This document shows positions 53,513 through 62,633 of a stretch of 64,000 nucleotides of DNA, in pieces. Under the pieces are notes generated by a model. The model saw only the letters and a program-made list of their open reading frames with translations. It was not told where the DNA came from and did not search any database. Each line of letters opens with the position of its first letter. The stretch's first letter is position 1. Position numbers and translations under genes: made by a program. This stretch comes from an uncultured Aquimarina sp. (GTDB taxonomy: Bacteria; Bacteroidota; Bacteroidia; Flavobacteriales; Flavobacteriaceae): assembly GCF_947492965.1 (NCBI RefSeq), contig NZ_CANLOZ010000001.1:867975-931974 (forward strand). The letters are read 5' to 3'.

Positions 53513-54496
53513 TTAAGATAAATTATTTTCAGAAGATAATTTTGTTCTATATTTTTTAGGGGTCATGCCTTCTATTTTTTTGAAAGCAGCGGTAAAATGA
53601 GTAGAGTTTTTATACCCTACTAATTCTGAAATCTCGTAGATCGGTTTTTTGCTATGAAGTAGTAATTGTCGAGCCCTATTCATTCTTAATTCCGTAGCAT
53701 ATTCAAAGATTGTTTTGCCAAACAGTTCTTTAAATTCTTTTTTAAGGATGAAATCATTAATACCCACTCGTCTAGATAAGTCATGAATAGAGTGTTGCTT
53801 AGACAGATCGGAGCTGATCAAATGCTGAATATTATAAAGCTTTTTAACAATATGATCAGTAGCAGTGATGTGATTAGTTTTAGGTTTCTTAGAAGTATCT
53901 TCCAGTTTTAAGGCAACAAGTTCGAGTACTTTGGATTCAAGGAATAATCGCTTTAATAATCCGTTTCGTTTGTCTATTAAAATTTCGGTAAGAATGTTCT
54001 GGGTTTTGGAGCATAATGGTTTTAAAAAATTCTCTTTTAGCTTTAATAAAGAGTGTGTTTCCAGAATATTGTATTCTTCATCTAATCGATGTCTTTTGAT
54101 AAACTCTTTACTCATTCTTACTTTAACTTCTTTCAATCGTTTCCTTTTGTGATAGGAAATACTTCCTTTTATATGTTCTAAATACAATAGATAACATTCT
54201 TGACTTTCATAAATTAGATCTTTTGATATACCGTCGATTCTGATGATTTGTTCTCCTTCAATCAAAAAAGACATTTCTAAAAAATCGCTTGAAGTAGCAC
54301 CTTCGATGTGCAAGTCTTTTTCAAATAAAACATCAAAAATTGTGATAGATAATCCTTCAAACTTATGTTTTAGAAAATACCCAACACCATAGTCCTTTAA
54401 AAACTGAAATTTTTTAGAGCTAATTCCGCAGCGATCATAGGTGTTTATAAGCTCGGAAACAGTATATAAAGTAATCATTTTAGGGGCATTGTCCAT
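53513..54496 (-). CDS. AraC-family regulator, probable siderophore activator (PchR-like)
   Basis: A ~327-residue regulator. A long N-terminal sensor region (~1-220, with LSITIFDVLFEKDLHIEGA) precedes a C-terminal double helix-turn-helix (SIHDLSRRVGINDFILKKEFKELFG and PIYEISELVGYKNSTHFTAAFKKIEGMTPKKYR). PchR-type regulators sense the ferric siderophore and activate uptake and synthesis genes. A start at 54496 is preferred. The frame extends to an ATG at 54538, but that would place the operator repeat 54521-54548 inside the coding region. It is divergent from the TonB receptor gene. Confidence 0.85.
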   Translation of the reverse strand: MDNAPKMITLYTVSELINTYDRCGISSKKFQFLKDYGVGYFLKHKFEGLSITIFDVLFEKDLHIEGATSSDFLEMSFLIEGEQIIRIDGISKDLIYESQECYLLYLEHIKGSISYHKRKRLKEVKVRMSKEFIKRHRLDEEYNILETHSLLKLKENFLKPLCSKTQNILTEILIDKRNGLLKRLFLESKVLELVALKLEDTSKKPKTNHITATDHIVKKLYNIQHLISSDLSKQHSIHDLSRRVGINDFILKKEFKELFGKTIFEYATELRMNRARQLLLHSKKPIYEISELVGYKNSTHFTAAFKKIEGMTPKKYRTKLSSENNLS

Positions 54497-54520
54497 CTCT
54501 TTATAAGTCAAATTATTTTT

Positions 54521-54548
54521 ACGTCTTTTTTTATCCATAATGCGTCAT
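54521..54548 (+). promoter_or_regulatory. candidate AraC operator of the siderophore regulon (site B)
   Basis: ACGTCTTTTTTTATCC, then 4 bases, then TGCGTCAT. The half-sites ACGTC (54521) and GCGTC (54542) are 21 bp apart. The first 16 bases are identical to site A, and the distance to the -7 box (48 versus 49 bases) is conserved. It sits between the regulator and the TonB receptor gene, so it may also autoregulate. Confidence 0.65.
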
Positions 54549-54568
54549 TTTTCTCTTCCCTTAGATCC

Positions 54569-54576
54569 TAATTTTG
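54569..54576 (+). promoter_or_regulatory. -7 promoter box of the siderophore uptake operon
   Basis: TAATTTTG, a match to TAnnTTTG, 77 bases upstream of the receptor start and 20 bases after the proximal half-site of operator B. Confidence 0.5.
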
Positions 54577-54653
54577 CATTCTAAATTTATTTAGACTAAT
54601 TATAAATAGTTATTATTTGGGTCGCTAAAATAGATAAAAAATCGTTACAGTCA

Positions 54654-57029
54654 GTGGTTATTTTAAAAAGAAAAATTAATGTCTTTTTAATGCTTTTGGT
54701 TACACTTTGTTGTCAAAGTCAAGCATTACTTAAGGGAGTGGTCATAGATGAAAAATCCCAACCAATACCCGAAGCTTCTATACGTGTTTTGGAGTTAAAT
54801 AATATTGGTACTACCACTAATTTTGATGGGAAATTTAATCTGTCGATTCCAGAGGGTAATTATACTTTACAGACTAGTTTTATTGGTTTTGAAACAAACT
54901 TATTAGAGGTAAGAGTTGATGCTAATGAAGAAAGATTTATTCGTATTGTTCTAAAGGAAAACATAGAAGAGCTTAACGATGTCATTGTTAAGTCTAAAAC
55001 TGCGGGTCAGAAAGTAAAAGAAAAGGCTTTTGAAGTAGAAGTGATTGAAATTAAGGAGCTTAAAAACACTAGTGCGGATATCAATTCGATTTTAACTACG
55101 ATCCCTGGTGTTAATGTGCGACAACGTGGTGGTTTAGGTTCAGCTTTTGACTTTTCATTAAATGGTTTGTCCGGAAAACAGGTAAAATTCTTTATAGATG
55201 GAATTCCCATTGAAAATTTTGGAAGTTCTTTATCATTAAATAATTTTTCTGCCACTCTGATAGAAAGAGCAGAAATTTATAAAGGTGTTGTTCCTATTCA
55301 TTTAGGAGCTGATGCCTTAGGTGGTGCGGTAAATATTATAACCAATAAAAGAAAAAAGGATTTTCTTGATGTATCGTATGATGTTGGTTCTTTCAACACG
55401 CATCGAGCAACAATTAATGCGCAACATTACAGTAAAAAAGGATGGATGTTTCAGCTATCATCTTTTTATAACCATTCTGATAATAATTACACAATTGATG
55501 ATATCGAGGTACGTGATGAGCTAGGCAATGATACAGGAATTAGACGTGATGATGTAGAAAGATTTCATGATGCTTATAATTCGCAAATGATTATGGTTAA
55601 GACCGGAATATTGGAAAAATCCTTTGCAGATCGATTGATCTTGGGATTTACTGCTTCAGCTAATGAAAACGAAATACAACATCCTATAGATCCACAAAAC
55701 CCATTTGGAGAGGTGTTCTCAGAAAATGATATTGTTTCTGGATCTATTGAGTATGAAAAGAACAATCTTTTTAAAGATAGGTTGAGGTTGAAAATCTACG
55801 GATCCATTACCCGAAACAGAGAGAAAGTGGTAGATACTTCATCAAGAAAGTACGATTGGTTTGGAAATTTTATTGAACGCGGTGATCAAACCTTAGGAGA
55901 ATTTGAAGCAAGTAAAACCTTATTCGAGTTTAAAGATAATCTTCATTTGATAAATGCTTTAGCCAGTTATAACTTAAGTGATAATCATTCAGTAAGTCTT
56001 AATTACACCAAGAATTATATTAGACGTAGAGGAGAGGACGAAGCACGAACAGGAAGAATAGCATTTCAAGATCCTCACATTGTAAATAAAAATATTGTAG
56101 GGCTTTCTTATGATTTCAATTTATTAAAAAATAAATGGAAAACAGCCATTTTTTCTAAAGGATATCTCCTGAATTCAGAAGGAATTGTAGAGGATCTTTT
56201 TGCCAGTACTGAGGAAGAACGCTTTGCCAAATTTGAAAATACGTTTGAAGAGTTAGGATACGGTTTAGCAACGACTTTTAAGATGGTACCTGACTTTCAG
56301 ATCAAAGGTTCTTTTGAACGAACATTTAGAATTCCTGAAGGATATGAGGTTTTTGGAGATGGATTTTTATTAAAGTCTAACCCTACATTATTACCAGAAG
56401 AAAGTTACAATGTCAATCTAGGCGCTCTTTTTAATACAGAAATAAATAAACTCAAGCTCCAGCTAGATAGTAATATCTTTTTTAGAGATGCTAAAAATTT
56501 TATTGCCATAAGATCTGAAGGTATATTCTCTAGATATTATAATACAGCGGATGCCAGAAGTACAGGAATTGAAGGAGAAATCAGAATGCTGTATAACAAT
56601 TTTTTCTTTTTAGATCTCAATGCTACTTACCAAAACATTATTGATCAAAACGCAGGAGAAAATGCAGGTGTTGATTTTTTAAAAAATCAACGTATCGCCA
56701 ACATCCCTTATTTATTCGGAAATGCTCGAATCGGAGGTAGATTCAAAAACGTATTTGCTACAAAAGATCAATTCAACATCTCTTGGAGTACATACTATGT
56801 TCACGAATACCCACTTACTTCTTTTGTAGAAGGGAATCCAGAGGATAGAGATATTATTCCGGAGCAACTGTCACATAATTTAGAGTTTGGATATTCTTTC
56901 AAAGATGGCAGGTATAACCTATCGGTACTGACAAGAAACATAACAGATGCTAAGATCTATGACAATTTCGAGATTCAGCAACCTGGAAGAGCCTTTTATG
57001 TAAAACTACGATACTATATATCAAACTAA
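54654..57029 (+). CDS. TonB-dependent siderophore receptor (XusA-like)
   Basis: A 791-residue outer-membrane receptor from a GTG start. It has a signal peptide (VFLMLLVTLCCQSQA), a carboxypeptidase-like domain (LKGVVIDEKSQPIPEASIRVLE, ~25-110), a plug (NSILTTIPGVNVRQRGGLG, IERAEIYKGVVPIHLGADALGGAVNIITNK) and a barrel ending ...FYVKLRYYISN. It imports ferric siderophore. It leads an operon with a DUF4374 lipoprotein and a PepSY protein, the order of the Bacteroides xenosiderophore system XusABC. The neighbouring biosynthesis operon and shared operator suggest the cargo is the self-made hydroxamate. Confidence 0.92.
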   Translation: MVILKRKINVFLMLLVTLCCQSQALLKGVVIDEKSQPIPEASIRVLELNNIGTTTNFDGKFNLSIPEGNYTLQTSFIGFETNLLEVRVDANEERFIRIVLKENIEELNDVIVKSKTAGQKVKEKAFEVEVIEIKELKNTSADINSILTTIPGVNVRQRGGLGSAFDFSLNGLSGKQVKFFIDGIPIENFGSSLSLNNFSATLIERAEIYKGVVPIHLGADALGGAVNIITNKRKKDFLDVSYDVGSFNTHRATINAQHYSKKGWMFQLSSFYNHSDNNYTIDDIEVRDELGNDTGIRRDDVERFHDAYNSQMIMVKTGILEKSFADRLILGFTASANENEIQHPIDPQNPFGEVFSENDIVSGSIEYEKNNLFKDRLRLKIYGSITRNREKVVDTSSRKYDWFGNFIERGDQTLGEFEASKTLFEFKDNLHLINALASYNLSDNHSVSLNYTKNYIRRRGEDEARTGRIAFQDPHIVNKNIVGLSYDFNLLKNKWKTAIFSKGYLLNSEGIVEDLFASTEEERFAKFENTFEELGYGLATTFKMVPDFQIKGSFERTFRIPEGYEVFGDGFLLKSNPTLLPEESYNVNLGALFNTEINKLKLQLDSNIFFRDAKNFIAIRSEGIFSRYYNTADARSTGIEGEIRMLYNNFFFLDLNATYQNIIDQNAGENAGVDFLKNQRIANIPYLFGNARIGGRFKNVFATKDQFNISWSTYYVHEYPLTSFVEGNPEDRDIIPEQLSHNLEFGYSFKDGRYNLSVLTRNITDAKIYDNFEIQQPGRAFYVKLRYYISN

Positions 57030-57059
57030 AATAATTTTTAAACATCAAAATCATATACA

Positions 57060-58343
57060 ATGAAAACAATAAAATGGATACAAAGTGCAATGCTAGTCGT
57101 AGCAATTGCTATGATTGCTACTTCTTGTAGTAGTGATGATAATGGAGGTACGATTACTGATCCAGATCCGGATCCAGTAGCTGTATCAAAATATGTAGTG
57201 GGATTTGAAGCATTTCCTGTAGGTGATGCGAGTCCTGTAGATTATATTTTGGAATTACCTTCTTTAGAGTCTTTAACTACTGGAGAAATTTCTGTAGAAG
57301 GACAAGGAATCCCTTTAAGAGGATGGAGATTTTTTCATGGAGCTGGTAATACTGTTTTTACAGCAGGATATTCTGATGATGATAAATGTATCGCATATCA
57401 GCTAGATGAAAATGGAGATTTGGTAGAAAAAGCAAATTTTGCTTTTCAGTCAACACTAGATAATTATGCTGCCATTGATGATAATACATTAATTGCTGTA
57501 GAACTTACCTATGGCGGACTTTCAGATAAACGTTTTCATATAGTGAATGCAGAGACAGGACTTTTAGAAGAAATAAAAGAGCATCCAATAGATATTGATA
57601 TGGGTGATGGAACTGCAACAAATCCAGGATCAATTCCATGGGTCACAGGAATGGTACTTAGAGATGGAAAGTTATTTGTTTCGTACCATAAATGGTTAGC
57701 GGATGGATCATTTATAACTCCAGATGTAGATCGTGCTTATGTAGCGGTATATAGCTATCCAGCATTCGAATTAGAAAAGATAATCGAGGATGATAGAACA
57801 AGCCCAATCGGTGTTAATGGTCATAGTACAGGAATCGAGCAAACAGAAAATGGAGATATCTATTCTTTTTCAACTTCTGCATTGAGTGCTGGTTTTACAG
57901 CAGCTTCAAAACCTTCTGGTATTTTAAGAATTAAAAATGGAGAAACAGAATTCGATTCGGATTATTTCTTCAATGTAGAAGAAGCTGTTAATGGAGGAAA
58001 GATATTCTGGATGGACTATGTAGGTAACGGAAAAGCAATTGCGAGAATAATTCTAGATGATACCAATGGAGCCGGAGAATGGGGAGTATTTTTTAAGAAA
58101 GATGTTTTCAAAATGGTAGTTATTGATTTGGTAAATCAGACAATAACTGATGTAGCTGGAGTACCAACACATGGTCATCGTTATACTTCTCCAATGTTTG
58201 TAGAAGATGGAAAAGCGTATATCAGTAGCTCTACCGATACAGAGACGTATGTATATATCGTAGATCCAGAAACGGCTACCGCTACGCAAGGAGCAAAAGT
58301 TTTAGGTCTTGGACTTAAGGGAATATTTAAAATAAGTAACTAA
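57060..58343 (+). CDS. DUF4374 surface lipoprotein (XusB-like siderophore-binding)
   Basis: A 427-residue lipoprotein (MIATSCSSDDNGG; lipobox Cys ~23, followed by an acidic Ser-Asp run typical of surface-exported Bacteroidetes lipoproteins). The mature part consists of repeated beta-propeller-like blades (YVVGFEAFPVG, AIDDNTLIAVELTYGG, GMVLRDGKLFVSYHKW, PMFVEDGKAYISSSTDTETYVYIVD) and fits DUF4374. In Bacteroides, the DUF4374 protein XusB captures ferric siderophores at the surface for its TonB partner. It starts 30 bases after the receptor gene. The role is inferred from family and order. Confidence 0.85.
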   Translation: MKTIKWIQSAMLVVAIAMIATSCSSDDNGGTITDPDPDPVAVSKYVVGFEAFPVGDASPVDYILELPSLESLTTGEISVEGQGIPLRGWRFFHGAGNTVFTAGYSDDDKCIAYQLDENGDLVEKANFAFQSTLDNYAAIDDNTLIAVELTYGGLSDKRFHIVNAETGLLEEIKEHPIDIDMGDGTATNPGSIPWVTGMVLRDGKLFVSYHKWLADGSFITPDVDRAYVAVYSYPAFELEKIIEDDRTSPIGVNGHSTGIEQTENGDIYSFSTSALSAGFTAASKPSGILRIKNGETEFDSDYFFNVEEAVNGGKIFWMDYVGNGKAIARIILDDTNGAGEWGVFFKKDVFKMVVIDLVNQTITDVAGVPTHGHRYTSPMFVEDGKAYISSSTDTETYVYIVDPETATATQGAKVLGLGLKGIFKISN

Positions 58344-58541
58344 TTAACTCAACTGTGATTCGTACTGGGTACTAAGAAATGTATGTGCATTAATGTTAAG
58401 ACAACTATCCGAATAATAGTGTTTTTAGGTTTCGATAGATTGTCTTTGCAGGTAACTATGTTTTGTTTGCAAACCTTTTTAAAAACCCCAATAACTAGTT
58501 ATCGTTTTTTAGCTATCCAGTATGATTTCATTCCTCTATAA

Positions 58542-59711
58542 ATGACTAGTAAAAAGAAAAATAACAGGAGAAAGAGAATATTACAAATCCATAAAATACT
58601 TGGACTAACAACAGGTCTGGTGCTTTTTGTTGTTTCTATTACTGGTTGTTTATGGGTTTTTAAAGAAGAAATAGAAAGCTTTTATGACGATTATAAATAT
58701 GTAAACGTTCAGGATCAAGATTTTTTGGTAGCATCAGAGATAAAAAACATAGCTGAAAAAATTATACCAAATAGAACTATTCATGGAGTTGTATACGGCC
58801 AACCAGATGAAGCAATAGAGGTGGTGTTTTACGAATCAGAACCAGAAGTATTTTATCAGAGTGTGTATCTGAATCCTTATTCAGGAGCATTTATCAAAAG
58901 AGTAGATAATGATGCAGGTTTTTTTGGCTTTGTCCTAAAAGGTCACTTACGATTATGGTTACCAGATGCGATCGGCTCTAGAGTAGTATCCTATTCCGTT
59001 TTACTATTTCTAGTTATTATTATCAGCGGACTTATCCTTTGGTGGCCAAGAAACAAGAAAAATTGGCGACAAAGATTACGATTTGATTGGAATAAAAATA
59101 CTAGATGGAAACGTAAGAATTTTGATCTACATACCGTTGTAGGCTTTTATGTATCCTCCTTAGGATTGATACTGGCATTTACTGGATGTGTCATGGCATT
59201 TAATTGGTTTTATTTCATTGCTTATAAGGCTTCGGGAGGTTCTAATGATCCAAGGTTTGTGATCCCAGAAAGTGAGCAAGTCATAGCATCAACCGTAGGA
59301 TCTAATTATCCATATGATCAATTGATTCCAATACTAAAGGAAAAGTATCAGAATGCACATAGTTTCGAACTACATTATCCAGAAAATGATACTACTTCTG
59401 TTTTGGTAGAGGTAAGTAATTCTAAGGGATTGTATTACAATATGGATTATCTATTCTTTGATCAGTATACGCTTAAAGAAATGGAAACTCCAAGTATTTA
59501 TGGGAAATATAAAAATGCAAGTTTTGCTGATAAGGTAATTCGTATGAATTATGACATTCATATTGGGGCAATTGGTGGACTAGCAGGTAAAATCATTGCG
59601 TTTTTGTCCAGTTTACTTTGTGCCTCTTTACCAGTAAGCGGAGTGTTGTTATGGTATGGTAGAAAATATAAAAAGAAAAAGAAGCATAATGCCTCTTTGG
59701 TCATTACATAA
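58542..59711 (+). CDS. PepSY-domain membrane protein (XusC-like, putative ferric reductase)
   Basis: A 389-residue inner-membrane protein with four hydrophobic segments: TGLVLFVVSITGCLWVFKEE, VVSYSVLLFLVIIISGLILWW, FYVSSLGLILAFTGCVMAF and a C-terminal GLAGKIIAFLSSLLCASLPVSGVLLWYG. A PepSY-like extracytoplasmic domain lies between the first two. Conserved His residues in the membrane regions (GHLRLW, DLHTVVGF, YDIHIGA) are suited to haem ligation, as in iron-siderophore reductases of this family. It follows the DUF4374 gene after 198 bases and probably reduces or releases iron from the imported complex. Confidence 0.85.
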   Translation: MTSKKKNNRRKRILQIHKILGLTTGLVLFVVSITGCLWVFKEEIESFYDDYKYVNVQDQDFLVASEIKNIAEKIIPNRTIHGVVYGQPDEAIEVVFYESEPEVFYQSVYLNPYSGAFIKRVDNDAGFFGFVLKGHLRLWLPDAIGSRVVSYSVLLFLVIIISGLILWWPRNKKNWRQRLRFDWNKNTRWKRKNFDLHTVVGFYVSSLGLILAFTGCVMAFNWFYFIAYKASGGSNDPRFVIPESEQVIASTVGSNYPYDQLIPILKEKYQNAHSFELHYPENDTTSVLVEVSNSKGLYYNMDYLFFDQYTLKEMETPSIYGKYKNASFADKVIRMNYDIHIGAIGGLAGKIIAFLSSLLCASLPVSGVLLWYGRKYKKKKKHNASLVIT

Positions 59712-59757
59712 GATTCTTAGATACATAAATACAAGAATATTCTATTTTAGAAAATAT

Positions 59758-60189
59758 CTATAAAGAATCTACATGCGGATATTGCTGATCATATTCGGTT
59801 TTTAAACGGATCATCTTTTTAAAAAATAACGCATTTTCCTTGTGAGTACGATTGTTTCTGAAATGGACAAATTTGCCCTGTGCGTGTATGCTAATACCGT
59901 TAGTTTTGTAAAGATAAAATTGATAATAAGGAATAACCCAAGTGTAATTTTGTAAACCTTTGGTAATAGCGATCAAAATTCCATACGGACGTAATTCGAT
60001 ATTACCGTAATTGAGATCAGAAACTGAATTAAGGATCTTTCTCAAGTTAGGGCTAACTTCTTCTATGATCATTCGTTTAGATCCAATGCCGCCCATTTTG
60101 ATTGATTGTAATATAGAAAAGGGTTTTCCAACCAGATCATTAATGAGCTCCTTATTTTTTTTATTTTTATAGGTAGTTTCTAATAACAT
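59758..60189 (-). CDS. uncharacterized 143-residue protein
   Basis: No family was recognised. The product is basic and mixed alpha/beta, with no signal peptide or membrane segment. GNIELRPYGILIAITKGLQNYTWVIPYYQFYLYKTNGISIHAQGKFVHFRN looks like a compact beta sheet resembling PH/GRAM-type strand patterns, followed by a charged C-terminal helix (HKENALFFKKMIRLKTEYDQQYP). It lies 36 bases upstream (in transcription order, downstream) of another small minus-strand gene and may be cotranscribed. Coding pattern is convincing. Confidence 0.65.
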   Translation of the reverse strand: MLLETTYKNKKNKELINDLVGKPFSILQSIKMGGIGSKRMIIEEVSPNLRKILNSVSDLNYGNIELRPYGILIAITKGLQNYTWVIPYYQFYLYKTNGISIHAQGKFVHFRNNRTHKENALFFKKMIRLKTEYDQQYPHVDSL

Positions 60190-60225
60190 TTGTGATTATT
60201 CCTTATGCTGGTAATTAGTAATGGT

Positions 60226-60447
60226 TTATACTGTTGGAACACCTTTCAGGCGTTTTTCAATTTTCTTTTTCTTTACGGTTAACAGCTTCATAATATCCAT
60301 CAATTTAGCATCCCTTGTTTTTTTATAAATTTCGTTGATTGCCAAAATCAATGTCTTTGCTTCTCTAGAGGCTTTTACTCTATCACTGGTAGTCATATTA
60401 CTCATCTTTCTACCTTCAAATTCCAATGCTTTCTCTATTAATTCCAT
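60226..60447 (-). CDS. uncharacterized small helical protein (73 residues)
   Basis: From the ATG at 60447 the product begins MELIEKALEFEGRKMSNMTT and is highly charged and almost entirely helical, ending in LTVKKKKIEKRLKGVPTV. An upstream start at 60501 would add 18 residues rich in Asn/Tyr and is less likely. No family was recognised. The helical, basic character would suit a small nucleic-acid- or protein-binding role, but this is only a description. Confidence 0.55.
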   Translation of the reverse strand: MELIEKALEFEGRKMSNMTTSDRVKASREAKTLILAINEIYKKTRDAKLMDIMKLLTVKKKKIEKRLKGVPTV

Positions 60448-60664
60448 ATTTTTCTTATAAAGATAAAAAACGTTTAACTTTTTATAAAAATTATTAAACA
60501 AGATTAACGTTTGTTTATTAACTAGTTTTGTTTTGTTTTAGAAAGACGGATGGATAATACTTAAAATACGCTGGATACTATCTTTAAATTTATCTAAATA
60601 AATAGGTAGTATTTCAGGAATACTTTAAATTAGAATCCTAACAATATTTTGCAAGAAAAGTAAA

Positions 60665-61447
60665 ATGAAAGTTCCAAGTAATATAGGTTTGGTTTTGTCT
60701 GGAGGAGGTTTCAGAGGTTTAGCACACATAGGTGCGATTAAAGCAATTGAAGAGGCTGGTATATTTCCTAATTTTGTTTCTGGAACTAGTGCAGGAGCAA
60801 TAGTAGGAGCATTGTATGCTGCAGGAAATTCAGTTCCTGGGATCAAAGACTTTTTTAACAAAACACCGGTTTTTAAACTCAATAGATTCACAAGAAGAAA
60901 ACCTGGTTTTTTAGATTCAGAGAAATATTATGATGACCTTGTAAATCATTTTGTGGATAATACATTCGAAAGTCTAGAAAAGAAACTTTTTGTAACAGCT
61001 ACAGATTTGGTAGAAGGGCGGGTAAGTGTATTTAGTACTGGAGAATTGATAAAGCCAATACTTGCATCGGCAGCTTTTCCAGGTGTTTTTTCTCCCGTTA
61101 TGATAGATGGGCATCTGTATTCTGATGGAGGGATTTTGGATAATTTTCCGATAGCACCTATTATGGATATATGTGATATGATCATAGGTATTGATGTTTC
61201 TCCAATTCGAAAGCCTAAGATTACGGATTTTAAGCATGCTCATAATGTCATGCAAAGAGCTTATTACTTGCGTGCAATGCCTAATTCGGAAGCAAAGTTG
61301 ACAAAATGCGATATTATTATACATCCAAAGAAAGTAAGTAATCATGGAGTATTCAATACAAGTAATTTAGATCAGGTTTTTGAAATCGGATATGAAGAAG
61401 CTAAAAAACAACTAGATCGTTATTTTGAGAATCAAAAATTATACTAA
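60665..61447 (+). CDS. patatin-like phospholipase
   Basis: A 260-residue patatin-family lipid acyl hydrolase: an oxyanion-hole motif SGGGFRGLAHIGAIKAIEE, nucleophile Ser42 in GTSAGA, and catalytic Asp154 in SDGGILDN. No signal peptide is evident, so it is cytoplasmic or peripheral. It would hydrolyse phospholipid or other acyl esters. It lies 5 bases before a Crp/Fnr gene and is probably cotranscribed with it; the link is unclear. Confidence 0.92.
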   Translation: MKVPSNIGLVLSGGGFRGLAHIGAIKAIEEAGIFPNFVSGTSAGAIVGALYAAGNSVPGIKDFFNKTPVFKLNRFTRRKPGFLDSEKYYDDLVNHFVDNTFESLEKKLFVTATDLVEGRVSVFSTGELIKPILASAAFPGVFSPVMIDGHLYSDGGILDNFPIAPIMDICDMIIGIDVSPIRKPKITDFKHAHNVMQRAYYLRAMPNSEAKLTKCDIIIHPKKVSNHGVFNTSNLDQVFEIGYEEAKKQLDRYFENQKLY

Positions 61448-61452
61448 TCATT

Positions 61453-62085
61453 GTGATTGAGGAATTACATAATAGTTATTCGCACCTTTTCGAAAAGGAG
61501 CTGTTAGAAGAAATTAATAAGGTAGCTATAGCCAAAGAAGTTCATGAGGGAGCAGAACTGATACGATCTGGGAGCTATATCAAATCAATGCCGTTAATCC
61601 TTCAAGGAGCCATTAAAATTTTGAGAGAAGATCAAGATGGTGATGAGTTACTTTTATATTTTTTAGAAAAAGGAGATACTTGCGCAATGACGTTATCTTG
61701 TTGCATTGGACATCATAAGAGCGAAATTAAAGCAATTGCAGAAATGGACTCTAAGTTGGTGATGATCCCAGTAGAAAAAATGGAAGAATGGACAACGAAG
61801 TATAAGTCCTGGAGGAATTTTGTGTTCGAAAGTTATCATAAGAGATTAATGGAAGCTATTGAAACGATTGATAGCATTGCATTTTTAAAAATGGATGAAC
61901 GATTACTAAAGTATTTAAAAGATAAAACTAAAATTAGTAATGATCCTCTTATTAGTACTACGCATCAACAGATTGCTTATGATCTTCATTCTTCTCGTGT
62001 TGTTATTTCCAGACTATTAAAAAAAATGGAAAAAGAAGGTATTATCAAATTGAATCGAAATAGTATTGAAATTTTAGGGGCTTAA
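61453..62085 (+). CDS. Crp/Fnr-family regulator, copy 1
   Basis: A 210-residue regulator from a GTG start: an N-terminal cyclic-nucleotide-binding-like beta roll (~25-120) and a C-terminal winged helix with TTHQQIAYDLHSSRVVISRLLKKMEKEGII. The sensor loop contains GDTCAMTLSCCIGHHKS, three Cys residues in a short stretch that could act in redox or sulfur sensing (inference). It is 5 bases after the patatin gene. A paralogue of the same size follows after the rhodanese gene. Confidence 0.9.
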   Translation: MIEELHNSYSHLFEKELLEEINKVAIAKEVHEGAELIRSGSYIKSMPLILQGAIKILREDQDGDELLLYFLEKGDTCAMTLSCCIGHHKSEIKAIAEMDSKLVMIPVEKMEEWTTKYKSWRNFVFESYHKRLMEAIETIDSIAFLKMDERLLKYLKDKTKISNDPLISTTHQQIAYDLHSSRVVISRLLKKMEKEGIIKLNRNSIEILGA

Positions 62086-62167
62086 ATCGTGTAACTTTTG
62101 TTACTAAATACTTATATAGAGAGCCTTATTTTAGCCAAATATGCTTCAAGAAGTTTTAATAAAGATT

Positions 62168-62584
62168 ATGACAAGAATATTAAGTTTTCTATTACTATTG
62201 TATGTTTCCACGTCTTGCGGACAACAAAATGCGAACAATACAGGAGAAGATTCTAATTCCATACACTCTGAAAAAGTTGTGGTTATAGATATATCCGTAA
62301 TACAAAAAGAAGTACTAGGAAAAAATGTACAGTTTATAGATATCCGAACTCCCAAAGAGTATCAAGAGGGTTTTATAGATGATGCTGTAAATATTAGTTT
62401 TTCGGATAAAGAAAATTTTACATCTAAATTTGAAAACTTAAATAAGAACGAGCCGGTTTATATCTATTGTTATTCTGGCTGGCGAAGTCACCGGGCGGCT
62501 AAATTATTGATTACTTTGGGTTTTGAAAAAGTTTATGATTTTAAAGGAGGGTATAAGGCTTGGACCGAAAACACAAAAAGATAA
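62168..62584 (+). CDS. rhodanese-like lipoprotein
   Basis: A 138-residue periplasmic-side lipoprotein (VSTSCGQQ; lipobox Cys ~17) with a single rhodanese domain: FIDIRTPKEYQEGFIDDAVNI and the active-site loop YCYSGWRSHRAA with the catalytic Cys. It would transfer sulfane sulfur or reduce oxidised sulfur species. The ATG at 62168 directly precedes a normal lipoprotein signal and is preferred over an in-frame ATG at 62141. It lies between two Crp/Fnr paralogues. Confidence 0.9.
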   Translation: MTRILSFLLLLYVSTSCGQQNANNTGEDSNSIHSEKVVVIDISVIQKEVLGKNVQFIDIRTPKEYQEGFIDDAVNISFSDKENFTSKFENLNKNEPVYIYCYSGWRSHRAAKLLITLGFEKVYDFKGGYKAWTENTKR

Positions 62585-62633
62585 TCTTAGCTTGATAGTG
62601 AAGGAATTCTTACCTTAGTAAAAAACCAACAGA

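Noticed and set aside
60974..61345. 123-codon antisense frame in the patatin gene
   Set aside because: Antisense shadow of a strongly conserved gene with no independent support.
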